A stretch of 64,000 nucleotides of DNA from Dendrolimus kikuchii (Eukaryota; Arthropoda; Insecta; Lepidoptera; Lasiocampidae), in contig CM034401.1 in the NCBI GenBank assembly GCA_019925095.2, positions 5,057,838 through 5,121,837 of the forward strand, read 5' to 3'. Below the pieces are notes generated by a model, which worked only from the letters and a program-made list of their open reading frames with translations, made no database searches and was not told the DNA's origin. Made by a program: the position numbers and the translations under genes. The number at the start of each line of letters is the position of its first letter. Position 1 is the stretch's first letter. Positions 11,371 to 23,755 of this stretch are shown here, piece by piece.

Positions 11371-12485
11371 CGTTACATATTAACATATCTATGAAGCTAA
11401 TAAAAGCGTATTAAAAAATGCCAACTTAACTCTGTTTGTTTATTGCCTTTGGAATAGAACAGACCTTCATTAAATCTAACAAGGAGATAGATTATTTAGC
11501 GAGAAAGGGCATATGCTGCTACCTTTTGTTTCGAACAACAATTTTAAACGGGTTGAACCATAGGATACAAATTATATGGGTAATCCATAACTTTTGAAGT
11601 TAGTGATATTCATGTTCATATCTTAGCTATTAATGAGAAATAAGGAGTGTATTTCAGTGTAAAGCGAATAATCATAAAACCATAGACGAAAGAGAGGACA
11701 AGGACTTCTTTGTAAGATAATTGTAGACAAAGTAGAAGATAGGAGAGGGAAGGGAAGATCTAGGAGCAAAAGATAAGAGTTACAAAAAAGTAATACAACT
11801 AGCCCATAATAGAGAAAAATACAGAAGACTACCAACAAGAGCCATTTCTTTTAAATCTTGTGATGACAATATTTTTCAGTGTTACAGTTGCCTCCTTTTT
11901 TCAAACAAAAAGCAAAAAATAAATGCCTACCAAGTCGCTTTAAGGAAGTAAGGATTACTTAGGCGTTGTATAAAGCTGATTAAAGATTCGATAATCTACA
12001 CCTTCGAGCAAAAATACTTTTATTAAGGTAACAATACGTCATCAAGCGGCAATAGGAATAAATGGTAATAAAGTTTATTATTCGCTGGCTTTCTCGATAC
12101 GAAATTGGGGCCTCAACACTTCAAGTAGGCCAAGCCACTAAACCGGTATTCATGGTCAGATAATTATTATTAATGATATCGGCCGTAATCTATTTTTACT
12201 CTTGAAATTTTAGGGAAATTTTGCCTTTACTTTCATCGTGTGACTTAGAATAATGAGGTTTTGTAAGCTTTATAGGTCTTCTAACAATAGAACTATGTGA
12301 CTTGGGGTAAAATAATCTACTTTTAGCCATGAAGGGATATATGTAGGATGTGTACTTAAATTTTTGTAGGAAAACGGTCCCGTAATCATTATGGACAGAA
12401 CAATACCGTAAATCGTATCCTATTAATATGCTTACGTAGGCAACTATGTAACATTAATTTGTCTTAAATGCTACTGATTCTGTAT

Positions 12486-12948
12486 TGTTACGAGTTGCAG
12501 GACTCGAATTAAAATGCCGTTGGAATTACTATAGATTTATTAGAACTAAGCAAACAGGTATAACACAGCTACAAATATAACTACACAACCAGTCCAAATG
12601 TAAAGCACGATTCAATAACACACCCAAAGTCCGTCACTAAATAATTTACCGAATGTACACAAGTCTTGCTCCCCTTGTGGTTATCGCTCGACTGCCTCGT
12701 CCATCAATTGAGGCATTGCTATATACTGCCCGGATGCTATATGTCTGCTCGGCCGCGTGACCGAATTTCCTAGAATCACACTTGGCTATGACCGCCATAA
12801 AAGGTTACAATACACAATAGGCTGTTTTTCTAATCACAAATTTTAAACACAAAGTAAGCAAAAGAAGTCCAAATGCCGAAAAGGTAATAAAATGTGTTTC
12901 TACAGACTCAGGTGTGAATTTGCCTTTGTCGGTACCTCGGTCGTTACA
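12486..12948. repeat. Candidate solo LTR, 463 bp
   Basis: Starts TGTTACGAG and ends TCGTTACA, giving TG...CA ends with a short inverted repeat. It is flanked by GTAT on both sides (12482-12485 and 12949-12952), a 4-bp duplication as made by gypsy integrases. No coding frame. Identified from structure only. Confidence 0.48.
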
Positions 12949-13104
12949 GTATGTATGACATATCACTATTGTTGCAGACGCAGCTTATGCGCCATATAGA
13001 GTAGAAATTTTATTCATTTTCTCACACGATAACTCACATATAACAAAAACCTGTTGTCTGACACTGGTGCCTATTGTATATTGTTATGTCACGAACATAG
13101 AATA

Positions 13105-13264
13105 GAATAGCATATACTTTATTGCATAACTGTAGATACAATTCAAGAAGATCAAGTACAGAAGACAATAGGCGGTCTTATCACTAAAAGTAATTTCTTC
13201 CAGACAACCTTCGGATGGATTAGAGAAAAATTATGTAACATGTGGGTTTTGCAATGTATAAAAA

Positions 13265-13302
<38 letters not shown>

Positions 13303-14085
13303 TTGAAATGGCATAGACATAGAAATAGACAAAAATATACATATATTGATATTTATATATATATAATAAAACACTTTATTATTTAAATTAATCAATTTAA
13401 GGAATAAAAACGATGTGTTTCTCTGAAACAAAGGAACGTCATTGAAAGTCCATTCACTTAAATTCTAATTGAAATAATAATTAAAATTGTTATTTAAAAC
13501 TAAACACTTATCAAAAACTATATTTGTTTCCACCGTCATTCGTAATTTTTAAGTGTGTGACTTACGTCGCGTTCCACTTAAATTGTGATATACTGTGTAT
13601 TTAACGTTTAAACATGCATTCCTTTGGTAACATTTTCATTACATATATATAAATAATAATATAATCATAGTAATATTGTATAGAATTACGTAAATATGGG
13701 AGAGATAAAGATGTTATAATTAACTTTAGAGCCCGAGGTAATAATCCTCCACGAGTCCGTTGAACGCCTAAAGAGATTGCGCACGCCTGATATTCACAGG
13801 TAGCGCATTGCATGAGCACACTGCATGAACTGTGAAAGATTTATTGTAAAAATCGCGACTGATTTGACAAATGTTTCCATACGTATGTTTTTCCGATGAT
13901 CTGAGGTGATGAGTATGACTAATGTGTATATGTTTGAAACGCTCCTTAATATATGGAGGAGTTTTTGGATTAAATAATACATTAAATAGAAGAGACAGAA
14001 TATGACCATTCCGACGAAGACGGACAGGAAGCCACTTGAGTTTAACACGAAATTCTGAGACATGATCATATCTATGCAAACCAAA
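13105..14085 (-). pseudogene. Jockey/CR1-type LINE, C-terminus plus 3' tail, interrupted
   Basis: Minus strand 14085-13716 codes the RT C-terminal region (VSEFRVKLKWLPVRLRRNGH, NVLFNPKTPPYIKERF, NSFTV) and, after a frameshift near 13770, ends VEDYYLGL. The matching 3' tail with the GCGGTCTTATC hairpin block is at 13105-13225. The ~490 AT-rich bases between, with the (TA)n run, look like a later insertion or expansion. Confidence 0.72.
13265..13299. repeat. (TA)n microsatellite
   Basis: About 17 uninterrupted TA units, inside a broken LINE. Confidence 0.95.
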
Positions 14086-15289
14086 TATGAATCGGATACA
14101 AAAGTTATAGATAAAATAGAATAATTTATTGGTATATAGTTAGCAAGTCAAGCAAAATCTGTTATTACCGAAAACGGACAAAGCTTCGAAGCTTCATCTA
14201 CGACATGTTTAGGTTTTACATATTTTCACGTAGTATTTAAGATTTCTGTATAAATATAGTATTAAATTTAATGTCAAATTAATTAAGCAACAATATATAT
14301 ACATGCACATCTATCAGATTATAACTACATACAAATTAAAAGGATAATAGTACGTGTGCCTGCGTGTGGGAACTTGGAACGAGTATAGGAATGACTACAG
14401 TGTTTAGCGAGAGTCTGAATATTAGAGTTCTAGAGAAAAATGTAGGAAAGACAATATAATTAGAAAAAACTAATAATGAATGTTGATCAACATTTACACT
14501 TAAGGGTCAAGCCTACAATTAGATTGACAGCGACTAGAAACCTTCAATGTCAAATTTATAACACTCGAAAATACACAACTACAATAAAAATAAAACCCCA
14601 AATTAAAAATAAAAGAATATTATTTAAACAGCAAACAATAATAATCTAGAACTTGTAACTGATAGGAACCTCCTCAAAAACTGGTTTAAAATAGGTTCAA
14701 TTTTGAAAATGATTGAATCACACTTTGAGTGTTATTTACGAGTTCTCCAATTTTCACTGTCCGTTGAGATCACTTTTATGGCCAACTTTTCTGCAATGCG
14801 AATGGAGTTGGCAAGTGGCCCGAATGCTCAATTTTCGCTGCCGCTTATACATTTTGTGGATTATATTGTCTATAATAATATAAAATTGTAAAAGTGTAGT
14901 CTTTTGTTTCTTACATTTTTTGTGTTTGTTTTCTCTGTAATCTGTATTTACGTAAAAAAAAAACAATTGTAGTTTTGTATGCCTTTAGTAACATTACTTA
15001 TCCCGAGTTTTTAATTTCCGACATTCATGTATTGTCATACTAAAAAATCCATTAAATTTCCCTACTGAATATAACTTTCGATTTTATATTTAGTAATATA
15101 ACTGTAATCTTTGTTAACTATCCAACGTGAGCAAAGTCGCGGTCAAATGCTAGTAAAACATACATTGATCACTTGTCAAGTCTAAGTCACTACTATAAAT
15201 AAACTTTATATAAGTTAGTTCAGTAGTTCTTTACTTACTTTTTTCCCAAAAGAAATTTGTAAATAATCGAATACGAAAAAAGAAAACTT
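14086..15289. other. AT-rich noncoding, nothing recognised
   Basis: No repeat copy, motif or exon-like frame seen over ~1.2 kb. Confidence 0.35.
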
Positions 15290-15420
15290 ATTTGTATTGT
15301 ATTCTACCCATAGTCCCTCAAGACTATAAGTAGAATACTGAGCCTAGATCACCGTCTTCTATGGGTAAGGTGCCCAGAAGTCTTGCTATCCGTTGCCCGA
15401 GGTAAGCACCAGCCTTCTGA
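15290..15420 (+). repeat. Dispersed repeat V, copy 1
   Basis: TTGTATTCTACCCATAGTCC, ACTATAAGTAGAATACTGAG and GGTAAGGTGCCCAGAAG recur at 45820-45935 and, diverged, at 58840-58945 and 35135-35220. Confidence 0.62.
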
Positions 15421-15529
15421 TCACCTGAAGAGTCAATGAGTCGTTTTGATGATTTGATACTTACTTAATATTTATATATCCTATATATATATGTATTTAA
15501 TTTGCACACCACCGTCATACACTTGCGAA

Positions 15530-15695
15530 TCTCCCGTTGATAAAATCCATAGCCCGGGTTGTCTGGAAGAGACCGCTCTAAAGCGATAAGGCCGCCCTTT
15601 GTTCCTACTTTAATGCTTAAATGTGACTACTGTAAATTGTTTATTTTATGTGTATGTGGTGAACAATAAAGAGTTTTCTATCTATTTATCTAATT
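15530..15695 (+). repeat. LINE 3' tail V3
   Basis: TGTCTGGAAGAGACCGCTCT, AAGCGATAAGGCCGCCC and AACAATAAAGAG with a TCTATCTATT tail. Confidence 0.66.
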
Positions 15696-16919
15696 TTAAA
15701 TACGTAAAAACTTAACATACTTACTACAACAGCTTGTGTATTCCGGATCGACCAAGTTTTCTTATAACATAAATAATATCCATTTAGCTGAAATGAAAAA
15801 GCCAAATCATAAAAAATATGTCGTAAACCGTGTGATTCACGTGTACTTATTACCGTGTATTATGTTGGTACTTATTACCCTCGGTGATATTATGTTGTAT
15901 TTTACGACGCGTAAAATGAACTGTTACCGGAATATGCGTACTGAAATACGAAAACGTATGTCGTTAAATCTTATTTCAATACAATCCGCTTAAAACGAAA
16001 CAGTTTGTTTGTGTTTTTATTTAAATGTTAACCATATTCACTAAGCAACCAAATATAATCTGAAAAGATTCTATATTGACTGCCAAAGTAAATCGTCGGG
16101 CACGCACGTGCATACCTGTTACTAAATCAGAATATACTAGAATGATGACAACTCCGCTTATTATTATCAACTCAGAAGTAAACACTTGAATGATGATAAT
16201 AATTAATTTTGTGTAAATTCATTCTTAAAATGTCACTATGTGTAATACTTGCAACAACTCAGAAGGGTTTATGGTAGTAAAAGAACAGCAACTGGTCAAA
16301 ATACTTTATAATCAGAGAACGTTACGGTTTTAACACATTACAGACACTAATTTTAACACTCGACGAGCACTTTTAGAACACCTCGCCATCCCTCCAACAA
16401 TTTAACAGTTTAAGAAACTTAGCATATTGGCACAACCAATAGCGGATTGAAGTAATTGATAAATTATTTTAATTAAAGGGTTATGCATGACAAGAATTTA
16501 ATATATTCAGATAATATTTTGGTAAATTTGCATAAAGACGGAACCCGAAAATTATGTGTTTTTTTTATATACAAGATTATAATTATGGTTTGCTATGGTA
16601 CAATAACGAAATTAAAATTGTCGGAAAGCCTTCATTTAGGCACATAATTAATAAACAATACAATTACCTTAGAATATACACAGACTGCCTACTATGCTAA
16701 TATTATTATTGTAAAGTAATAGGGCACGTTGCTAAACACTTATGATTTTGAGCACAAACACATAAGTTAACTTAAAAACAATCAATATCTTACTTTATTA
16801 AATTTTAAAGCACATTTTATTAGGTTAAAAACTACAAAACAATTCCCAGATAAAACCGCCATGCTACATAAAGTAAACTACACTGCTAAAGACAAATCTT
16901 TTTGTTGTAATTTAGTTCA

Positions 16920-17213
16920 TCAGAGTGGCAGGCAAAGGAAATAAATCCATACAGCGTTGTCTGATGTATTCTTAATAAAAAAATAGGCTGTTTGGATTTA
17001 TTTCCTTTGCTTGCCACTTTTTAGGTTGGGTTAGCTTCACACTAGAGCTCAAATATGCAATTCCAATGTTAGCAACACAAAAAATAGGTTGTGAGAAGCG
17101 GTTGAAGGTTGCGACCAATGAGAAGGTCAATGGGTTAGGTTAGGTTAGCTTCAGACCAAAGCCGCAGGCAGAATCGACTTTAACCATAATTAATGGTAAG
17201 CAGTCGGTTCTGC
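16920..17213. repeat. Partial copy of the foldback unit
   Basis: Has the family end AGTGGCAGGCAAAGGAAATA, which is also inverted 60 bases later (ATTTATTTCCTTTGCTTGCCACT-like), plus TTAGGTTAGGTTAGC, AGACCAAAGCC and the centre GGCAGAATCGACT ... AGTCGGTTCTGCC. It abuts the full foldback, giving about one and a half units in tandem. Confidence 0.65.
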
Positions 17214-17936
17214 CACTTTGCTACTTGTTAGGCAAAAACACTAAATCCATACAGCATGAATATCAATATTTTTCAATCAATCTGTAGATCATTGAATGAC
17301 ATGAAAGTATGGAATTTTAGATTTTTCACATTATGGTAACTGAGATAATTAATATATTTTTCTAGTATGTATATATAAATACTGACTACATGCAATACCA
17401 ATGTAAGCAGAACAAAGTATAGGTGTAAGGGGTGGTCGAAGGTGTAACCAGTGACAAGGACAGTGGGTTAGGTTAGGTTATCTTTAGACCAAAGCCCACG
17501 AACCGAGCGAGCGAAGGGAGCGTGCTGCGGTAGCGGCCGGCGAGTGGCAGAACCAACTGGTTTCCGTTTATTCGTTGATAATTTTGATAAAAGTTAAAGT
17601 CGGTTCTGCCACTCGCCGACCGCTACCGCGGCACGCTCGCTTCGCTCGCTCGGCTCGTGGGCTTTGGTCTAAAGATAACCTAACCTAATCCACTGTCCTT
17701 GCCATAACCTTCGAACACCCCTCACACCTATATATTATTTGTCTAACATTAGTATTGCATGTTGTCGGTAATTATATATACAAACTACAAAAATATAATA
17801 ATGATCTTAATCACAATAATGTGAAAAATCTAAAATTCCTTATTTTTATGTCATTCAAAGATGTTCAGTTTGATTGAATAATATTGATATTCATGCTGTA
17901 CGGATTTAGTTCCTTTGCCTGACATTTAGCAAAGTG
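17214..17936. mobile_element. Giant foldback (palindromic) element, ~340-bp arms
   Basis: Left arm 17214-17557 and right arm 17599-17936 are inverted copies around a ~41-bp spacer. The innermost ~110 bases of each arm are GC-rich (GAGCGAGCGAAG, GCGGTAGCGG) and nearly identical; outer parts are AT-rich and more diverged. Each arm carries a GGTTAGGTTAGGTTA-like block. No protein is coded. Confidence 0.85.
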
Positions 17937-18764
17937 AGGTAAAAACTTTGTCTCTCAATATTATTAATCTGAGGTTTTACTTACAAATTACAAAAAGTCG
18001 TGATTTTATAGCAATGCCGTAATATTTGATTTTATAATTATTAATTATTTTGATCATGTCATATATGTTACATTTGCAGACTAATCCCAAAATTAAAATA
18101 ATTGTGTTTTTATTATAATTAGTAGGTAAGTCGTCACGCTAAAATTGAACATTATTTCTAGCGATATAATGCACGTATTTCGTACCTAATTAATTGTATT
18201 GTTTATTAATTTTTTGCGTAAAAGATGGCTTACCAATGATTTTAGTGTCGTTATTGTACCATAGAAAACCATATGTAGTCTTTCAATACAAAAAATGCGT
18301 AATTTTCAGGTTCCGCCTTTATGCAATTTTACCAAAATCTATCGCGTCTGCCAACATGGAAACAAAATGTAGTGAATACCGTCTATATACAATTAAGACA
18401 TTTTGAATTATAATCTACACAATTATCACATTATACAAAAGATAAATATTGTAACAAAATTTTTGTAAATTATAGACAACGACTCTATATAAAACAGGCG
18501 CTAAACACAGAATAAATAAAAAATATAACATTACTATTTAATTAAGGAAATGGTCGATTGTATTGTTTAGAAATAAGAGGGTACATAACAAAATTAACTA
18601 TTAACTTTAACCGGAAACATGACAAGAACAACTATGCTACTAAATAACTGTAACATATGTATCAAAACTTAATGTATTTTACACGACTCTCTGCAGCATG
18701 AATAAATCCATGAAGTTTTTGTGCTACAGTCGAATATATTTTTGGGTATATGAATGAATGAATG

Positions 18765-19290
18765 TAATCAATCAATTAATAACTCTTTATTGTACACCGA
18801 TACAAAAAAGAACTTACAGACTAAAACTATGTCTCATTATGCACAAAGGGCGGTCTTATCGCTAAAAAGCGATCCAGACAACCCCAGGAAAGAATTAAGA
18901 TTACAATGACGATAGTGGTATACATAATACATAGTACAATTTCTTACATTCTAGTCAAAAGTATATAAATGCAACATATACAGATGTTTTATATATTAAA
19001 TAGATATATACTTAATATACATAACATACAAATACATATCTACAAAAATATATAAATGTTTATAGATAAATATATACGTACATACATTTAAATATCATCA
19101 TATACCAAGGACAAGTAATATTTTAGCAACTGGCAGTATGTTCCAAAGCTGTATAGCCTTGACGGTAAAAGAATTGTTATACAAAGTTGAACTATGCGCA
19201 GGGGTGTTGAGTTTCAGTTTAGTGGAAGGCCGTGAACTATGAGAGCACGAAATAAAGTCAAAGCGTTGTGCAAACCTAAGCATATTGGAA
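18765..19290 (-). pseudogene. Jockey/CR1-type LINE, C-terminus and 3' tail
   Basis: Minus 19283-19098 reads RFDFISCSHSSRPS and LYNNSFTVKAIQLWNILPV, a LINE RT C-terminal motif. It is followed by tail V3 (CGATAAGACCGCCC, CAATAAAGAG) to 18765. 5'-truncated. Confidence 0.7.
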
Positions 19291-19309
19291 AATAAGTTTC
19301 ATAAAATCT

Positions 19310-19650
19310 ATCCATAGTAACTCACTTCACTTTATCCCAATCGTTCGGGACTGGCACAATATGTCTTTTCCTTCCAAACTCCTCTACTCTGGCATAAGTT
19401 TGCTGTCGCGTCACAAAATGAAATGAAGCCATTCTTCAGACAACCCATTCGTCTCTTTTTTGGCCTATGCCTTTACACGTATCCAACAATCTTCCGGTTT
19501 AATATACTTTTTGTTACACGACTTTTATCCCTCCTCATTACATGCCCATACTATAATTAATCTTCTTCCTCTCAATTTATCAGTTACGGGTGCATCTTTC
19601 AAAGACCCCTTTAGGTATTCATTTCTCATCCATTTTTGTAATATGACACA
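19310..19650 (-). pseudogene. LINE coding remnant (DAPVTEKLRGRR type)
   Basis: Minus strand, in shifted frames: DAPVTDKLRGRRL, then WACN, KKSILN-like, VGYV, PKKRRMGCLKN and YCAS. It matches the plus-strand remnant at 59930-60235. Frameshifts and stops make it dead. Confidence 0.6.
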
Positions 19651-19796
19651 TCCACCGATGTAACATAGTAGTATAATTAGTAAGTATAATTCTTTAAAAT
19701 TGGGGATATTGTATGTAATTAATAGTGGCGTGCAAATAAGTAGGGAAAAAATTGAAGAAAACGTTGTATTTTATGAAAGAAGAAAAATATATGTAA

Positions 19797-20437
19797 ATTT
19801 TAAGGTGTGGCTTCATCTGCGTTAGTGTTAAAAGTTTAGACTGTGGCCAGATGTGTCTTATTTAGATCGTTAAAAAATAACGCCGTTAACGCATAGCCAC
19901 ATTAGTCTATGTACATTGGACTGGGCCAAAAAAATCGACTATTTTTTTTAATATATCGAAAATGTTATTTGGGCTGCCAAAAAAAGATTATTGTGAGAAT
20001 TTGAATCTTTAATATTATTAGTAAGAGGTCTATCATCGCTAGTTTTTTTTTAACTGAGCGGGTTTTTGTCTCAGAACACCCAAATCATTGACTTGAACGA
20101 AATTGACTCCGAGACAACTTTTGGAGGAATTTGAATGATCTACAAAAAAGGTCTAAGTAAAATTTTCCGTCAGATGACCCGTTCGCTTACAATTGTGCAT
20201 TAAACATAGTTTAACAATTTGATCTTTCAATATTGGTATCTTGTGATTCATGCAAACGTCAGTACCCGGAAAAAAGTCGAAAAATATTCTCATGGGCAAT
20301 CAAATGTCCTACAACAAGTCTCTTAAGATTTTTTGGCTAAATTGACTCATTTAAAAGTTATTTGCAATTTCCTAAAGGAAATCGCTTTAACTTTAAACTT
20401 GAATAATCTGTAACATTATCCCAGATGAAGCCGCATC
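19797..20437. mobile_element. Possible TIR element
   Basis: GTGTGGCTTCATCTG at the left and CAGATGAAGCCGCA at the right are inverted repeats. The interior has GGACTGGGCCAAAAAAATCG and GGGCTGCCAAAAAAAG. No second copy here, no target duplication found. Confidence 0.42.
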
Positions 20438-20469
20438 ATTAAATATATTTTTTAAGTTTTTTTTTTTTA

Positions 20470-20760
20470 ATTTTATTCAAATGTTATCTGTAATCATGGA
20501 TGAAGACTATTGACAATGATTTCTATTTTTATTCAAATATAATCTATAATCATTGAAGAAGGGAAGGAATGGTAATCTACAAATAAAAAAGCGGCCAAGT
20601 GCGTAACGCACCACGCACATTGATAGCAACCGTAAAGACGGCGATTTAAAAAAAATCATCGCAAATACCCCTTGTCTCAAATACTACTCAACGGATTGTG
20701 TCCAAACTAGGTATTATTCTTTGAAATTTTTGAATTTGGAGTACACAAATTCTAAGCTTA
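20470..20760 (+). repeat. Two-copy ~60-bp tandem and a dispersed repeat
   Basis: TTTATTCAAATGTTATCTGTAATCAT recurs ~55 bases later with changes. From 20590, AAGCGGCCAAGTGCG begins a block resembling a widespread lepidopteran repeat. Confidence 0.45.
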
Positions 20761-21330
20761 AGTTCATTTCTTTAAATGAAATCAAATCTAATCATTTATT
20801 TGCTCAAAAACAAGGTTAGTAAAAATATATTATTTTATGTTTCACATGTTTTTGCCCTTTCAGGCATGCAAATATTAAGGCTTCGTACATGCAGTTCTTG
20901 AGCAAAAGTATTGAAAATATATTATTGCAATTAATAAATGTCATTAAAAGAACCGCTTTTTATCCTCCGCATAGCTGTTGTTAACGGCGGTCATTATTTG
21001 CAATAGAGGGACCGCGTGACATGTTTCAGCTAAAACAGCCTATTATAACAGTCATCGCTAACAAAGGGTTAATGTAGTCAATTAGCCATCGAATACACCG
21101 CGGCGTGACATTTAGAGGCGTCGTCGGGTGGGACTCCATTTGTCATTAATTCGGGGAATGAGGTGACAGAAACACAGGCGTGGCTCGCGAACAAATTAAT
21201 AGTTAGCGCTAAAGCGACGCGATACGAATTTGATAACAGCAACCTACTCATTACTGGATGTGATTAGCAATCGATTTCGTTATTAATATTCTGTGTTATG
21301 TTGTGATAAGGAAACCTTCTGACTGACTGA
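20761..21330. other. Repeat-free noncoding island 1
   Basis: No copy elsewhere in the window, more even base composition, several TAAT cores (20990-21290) but no exon-like frame. Could be regulatory or simply unique sequence. Confidence 0.3.
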
Positions 21331-21331
21331 C

Positions 21332-21399
21332 TTTCAAACTGATACATAGGTCCTTACAATACATCCAGTATTGTAAGGATCTATAGTATCAGTTTGAAA
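21332..21399. repeat. Short hairpin with 31-bp arms
   Basis: TTTCAAACTGATAC ... CCTTACAATAC pairs with GTATTGTAAGG ... GTATCAGTTTGAAA across a 5-base loop (21363-21367). Confidence 0.82.
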
Positions 21400-21694
21400 A
21401 CAGAAAAGAAATAAAGATGAAAACATAAAAAGAACCTAAGATAAATAAATAACCTAGTCCGACCGGCGGAAGAGATTAATCAAAATAAACCTTCTGACGG
21501 GCTATGTCAAATGGTTATGAATTTTAGTTTCAATTCAGTCATTATTATTTTAAAACTGGTATAATTGTTAATTTATAAAAAAATAATATTTTTAAATACT
21601 CTCAAAAAAAAAAACAGTATACTAAGTTATAAAGTCATAGATTCATAGTTTGTTATAGATGTTATCTATCCAAAAAAATATAACCTGAATATTA

Positions 21695-21900
21695 GTTATA
21701 CATACATACATAACTTCACGCCAGTTCCCTTGCAGGGTAGGCACGAACAGCAGAGCGCCATTTAGGCTTATTCTTACACACCTCACTTGCTTCTTTGATA
21801 TTCATAACTCTTATCATACACGCTCGTCTGTTCTTAAGGCTCCTGACATCACCTTCTGCTAGTACACGATCAATTTGATCATGGAAGGTGTTGTAGTTAG
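21695..21900 (-). pseudogene. RTE-type LINE, 5'-truncated 3' end
   Basis: Read on minus it follows the same coding end as 53655-53960: DQIDRVLAEGDVRSLKNRR-like, then CKNG, then a VRAYPARELA-like end. It is severely 5'-truncated, as usual for LINEs, with a short ATGT-rich tail. Confidence 0.7.
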
Positions 21901-22776
21901 TTATTAGTTATAGAATATAGTAATATCAAATATACAATTCAGTCGTTATGTGAGGATTTTGATTAGTATTTACAAGTGGATATTGTTCTGTACTAATCTA
22001 CGTATCTCAGGTGTCATCACCCAGTTAAAGCATGCTAATATTTCTAACGGCTCATACATTTCGTTTTATATATACACTAACAAGAAAAATAAATTATATG
22101 TAGGTTAACTCAAAAGTTAAAAAAAATGACTGTGACATACATACAAAGCTACACGGATGGACAGACGAATATACGTACCTATATTTACCAGAATAGCTTC
22201 GGACTAAAAACAAAAACTTATTATCTTTTGGCCTTAACTCAAACTAACGTTCTCATTATAACATTATTTATGACTGGATTAATTATAGTCTAAATCACGA
22301 TAGTAACCGAATCTATTTTAAACTCGCTTTCCAAATCTCTTTGATGCTAAAGTTAATATTACAAGAAATATTTATATAGAAGCCCAAGAATCTATTTATT
22401 AATAGACTACTTACGCTACGAAACTCTCATGTTTACCTATAGTTCAATATTTGAATATACTTATAAATTAATTTAAATCTAAGTATTGGTTGTTGGTAGA
22501 TAAAATTCTATTAACTAATAATATAAACAAGAAATTTTGTGGAGATATTTTTATACTTTCACGTATTTATTATTTCTTAAAGTAATGAGATTATACATCA
22601 GAATGAGACAGAAGACACCATTTATAAAGATATTGTTTAATGGTCTATTCCTGTATTGTGTACTATTCATTCACTTATCATTGGTTAAATTTTGAAAGAG
22701 TTGTATGGAACTTATATCAAATTTTAACTGACAGTAGGGCAAATGAACGATTGGCAAGATATAGAAACCGGCCATG

Positions 22777-23085
22777 TTTTTTATTGCAGGAGTTCAGCAC
22801 ACAGGCAAACGGCCCACTTGATGGAGAGTGGTTACCGTCGCCTATGGACATTTGCAACACCAAAGGTGCTGCAAATGCGCTGCTGCTCGCTTAGGGGAGA
22901 CTGGAACCTGGTCATTAATGCCGGAAGACAACTCAAGGTTGTTATGGCAACGTAGTTTAGACCAGGAGTGGTAGCCATCCAGTCGGGCAAATGGCCTACC
23001 ACCTGGCTGTGGGTTGTTTTGTCGCCTCTTACGACAGGCTACCCGACCGCAGGAAATTGTATTTTTTCTCCGTTCGTCACGGATA
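22777..23085 (-). repeat. SINE-1, full length
   Basis: All blocks of the family are present; the head has lost a few bases of the GCAGGAACGG motif. It sits right after GATATAGAAACCGGCCAT, a segment that recurs at about 52707-52736 without the SINE, so it was inserted in another repeat. Confidence 0.85.
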
Positions 23086-23480
23086 ATAAAATTTCGCAAA
23101 ATACAATGATAAAAGTCGTGTAGACAGGCCTCTATGAACATGGAGACAATAACAAGTGTAAGGCGACCATATTGCTAATATTTAAAACAAAATAATTAAT
23201 AATACAATATTTATTGACAATACACGCACGTGTGGATTTTAAAGACTATCTCGCATGAAGTTTTACGCATCGAGGATAACAAGTGACGTCATCGTCACTA
23301 GCGTTGCACAATAACGACATTTTCAGGTCTATAGTTTCGATTGTTCAAACAACTCGAGGACTCTCGAATGTTCCAAGTCCAATTGTGGCGTCGTAATCAA
23401 TGCGCTGGTGATAAATCAACGCGACCTACGAGTATCTAGTCACGATTGATCTTATCCACGAGGCCGTCTATTTAATATAG
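23086..23480. other. Repeat-free noncoding island 2
   Basis: Non-repetitive in this window, with a CRE-like TGACGTCA at about 23284 and less AT bias. No frame or splice pattern is convincing. Confidence 0.3.
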
Positions 23481-23488
23481 TTGAATCG

Positions 23489-23576
23489 AAGAAAGTAATA
23501 ACAAAATACTGAAATATTTAGAACTTAGTTTATTTTTAATTGTTATATTAATTCAGTATTTTGTTATTACTTTCTT
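23489..23576. repeat. Perfect 24-bp inverted repeat
   Basis: 23489-23512 (AAGAAAGTAATAAC ...) is exactly complementary to 23553-23576 across a 40-base AT-rich loop. Confidence 0.85.
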
Positions 23577-23755
23577 AGATTTTAAAATTACAGTTGATTC
23601 GAAACAAACATAAAACATACCGTTTGTTCAATCGATTGATGTTTCGATTGCAAGTCGCGATTCGATTGTTTAAATAGTAGTAGTAGAATCCGCTACAAAG
23701 GCAGGCAAAGGAATCTTAGTCCATAGAGCCAATTCCAATATATATAAGTCTTCGT

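Larger units (their letters stand above)
16516..18338. mobile_element. Non-autonomous TIR element, 1.8 kb
   Basis: Ends are inverted over ~50 bases: TTTTGGTAAATTTGCATAAAG at left and its near-complement CTTTATGCAATTTTACCAAAA at right. No open frame resembles a transposase. It encloses the large foldback. No clear target duplication was found. Confidence 0.72.
16230..18570 (+). repeat. Repeat W flanks interrupted by the 1.8-kb TIR element
   Basis: 16230-16500 and 18290-18570 match 51120-51370 and 51500-51735 in order and orientation. At 51 kb the two parts are only ~130 bases apart, so the 1.8 kb here is an insertion or the 51-kb copy is deleted. Confidence 0.72.
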
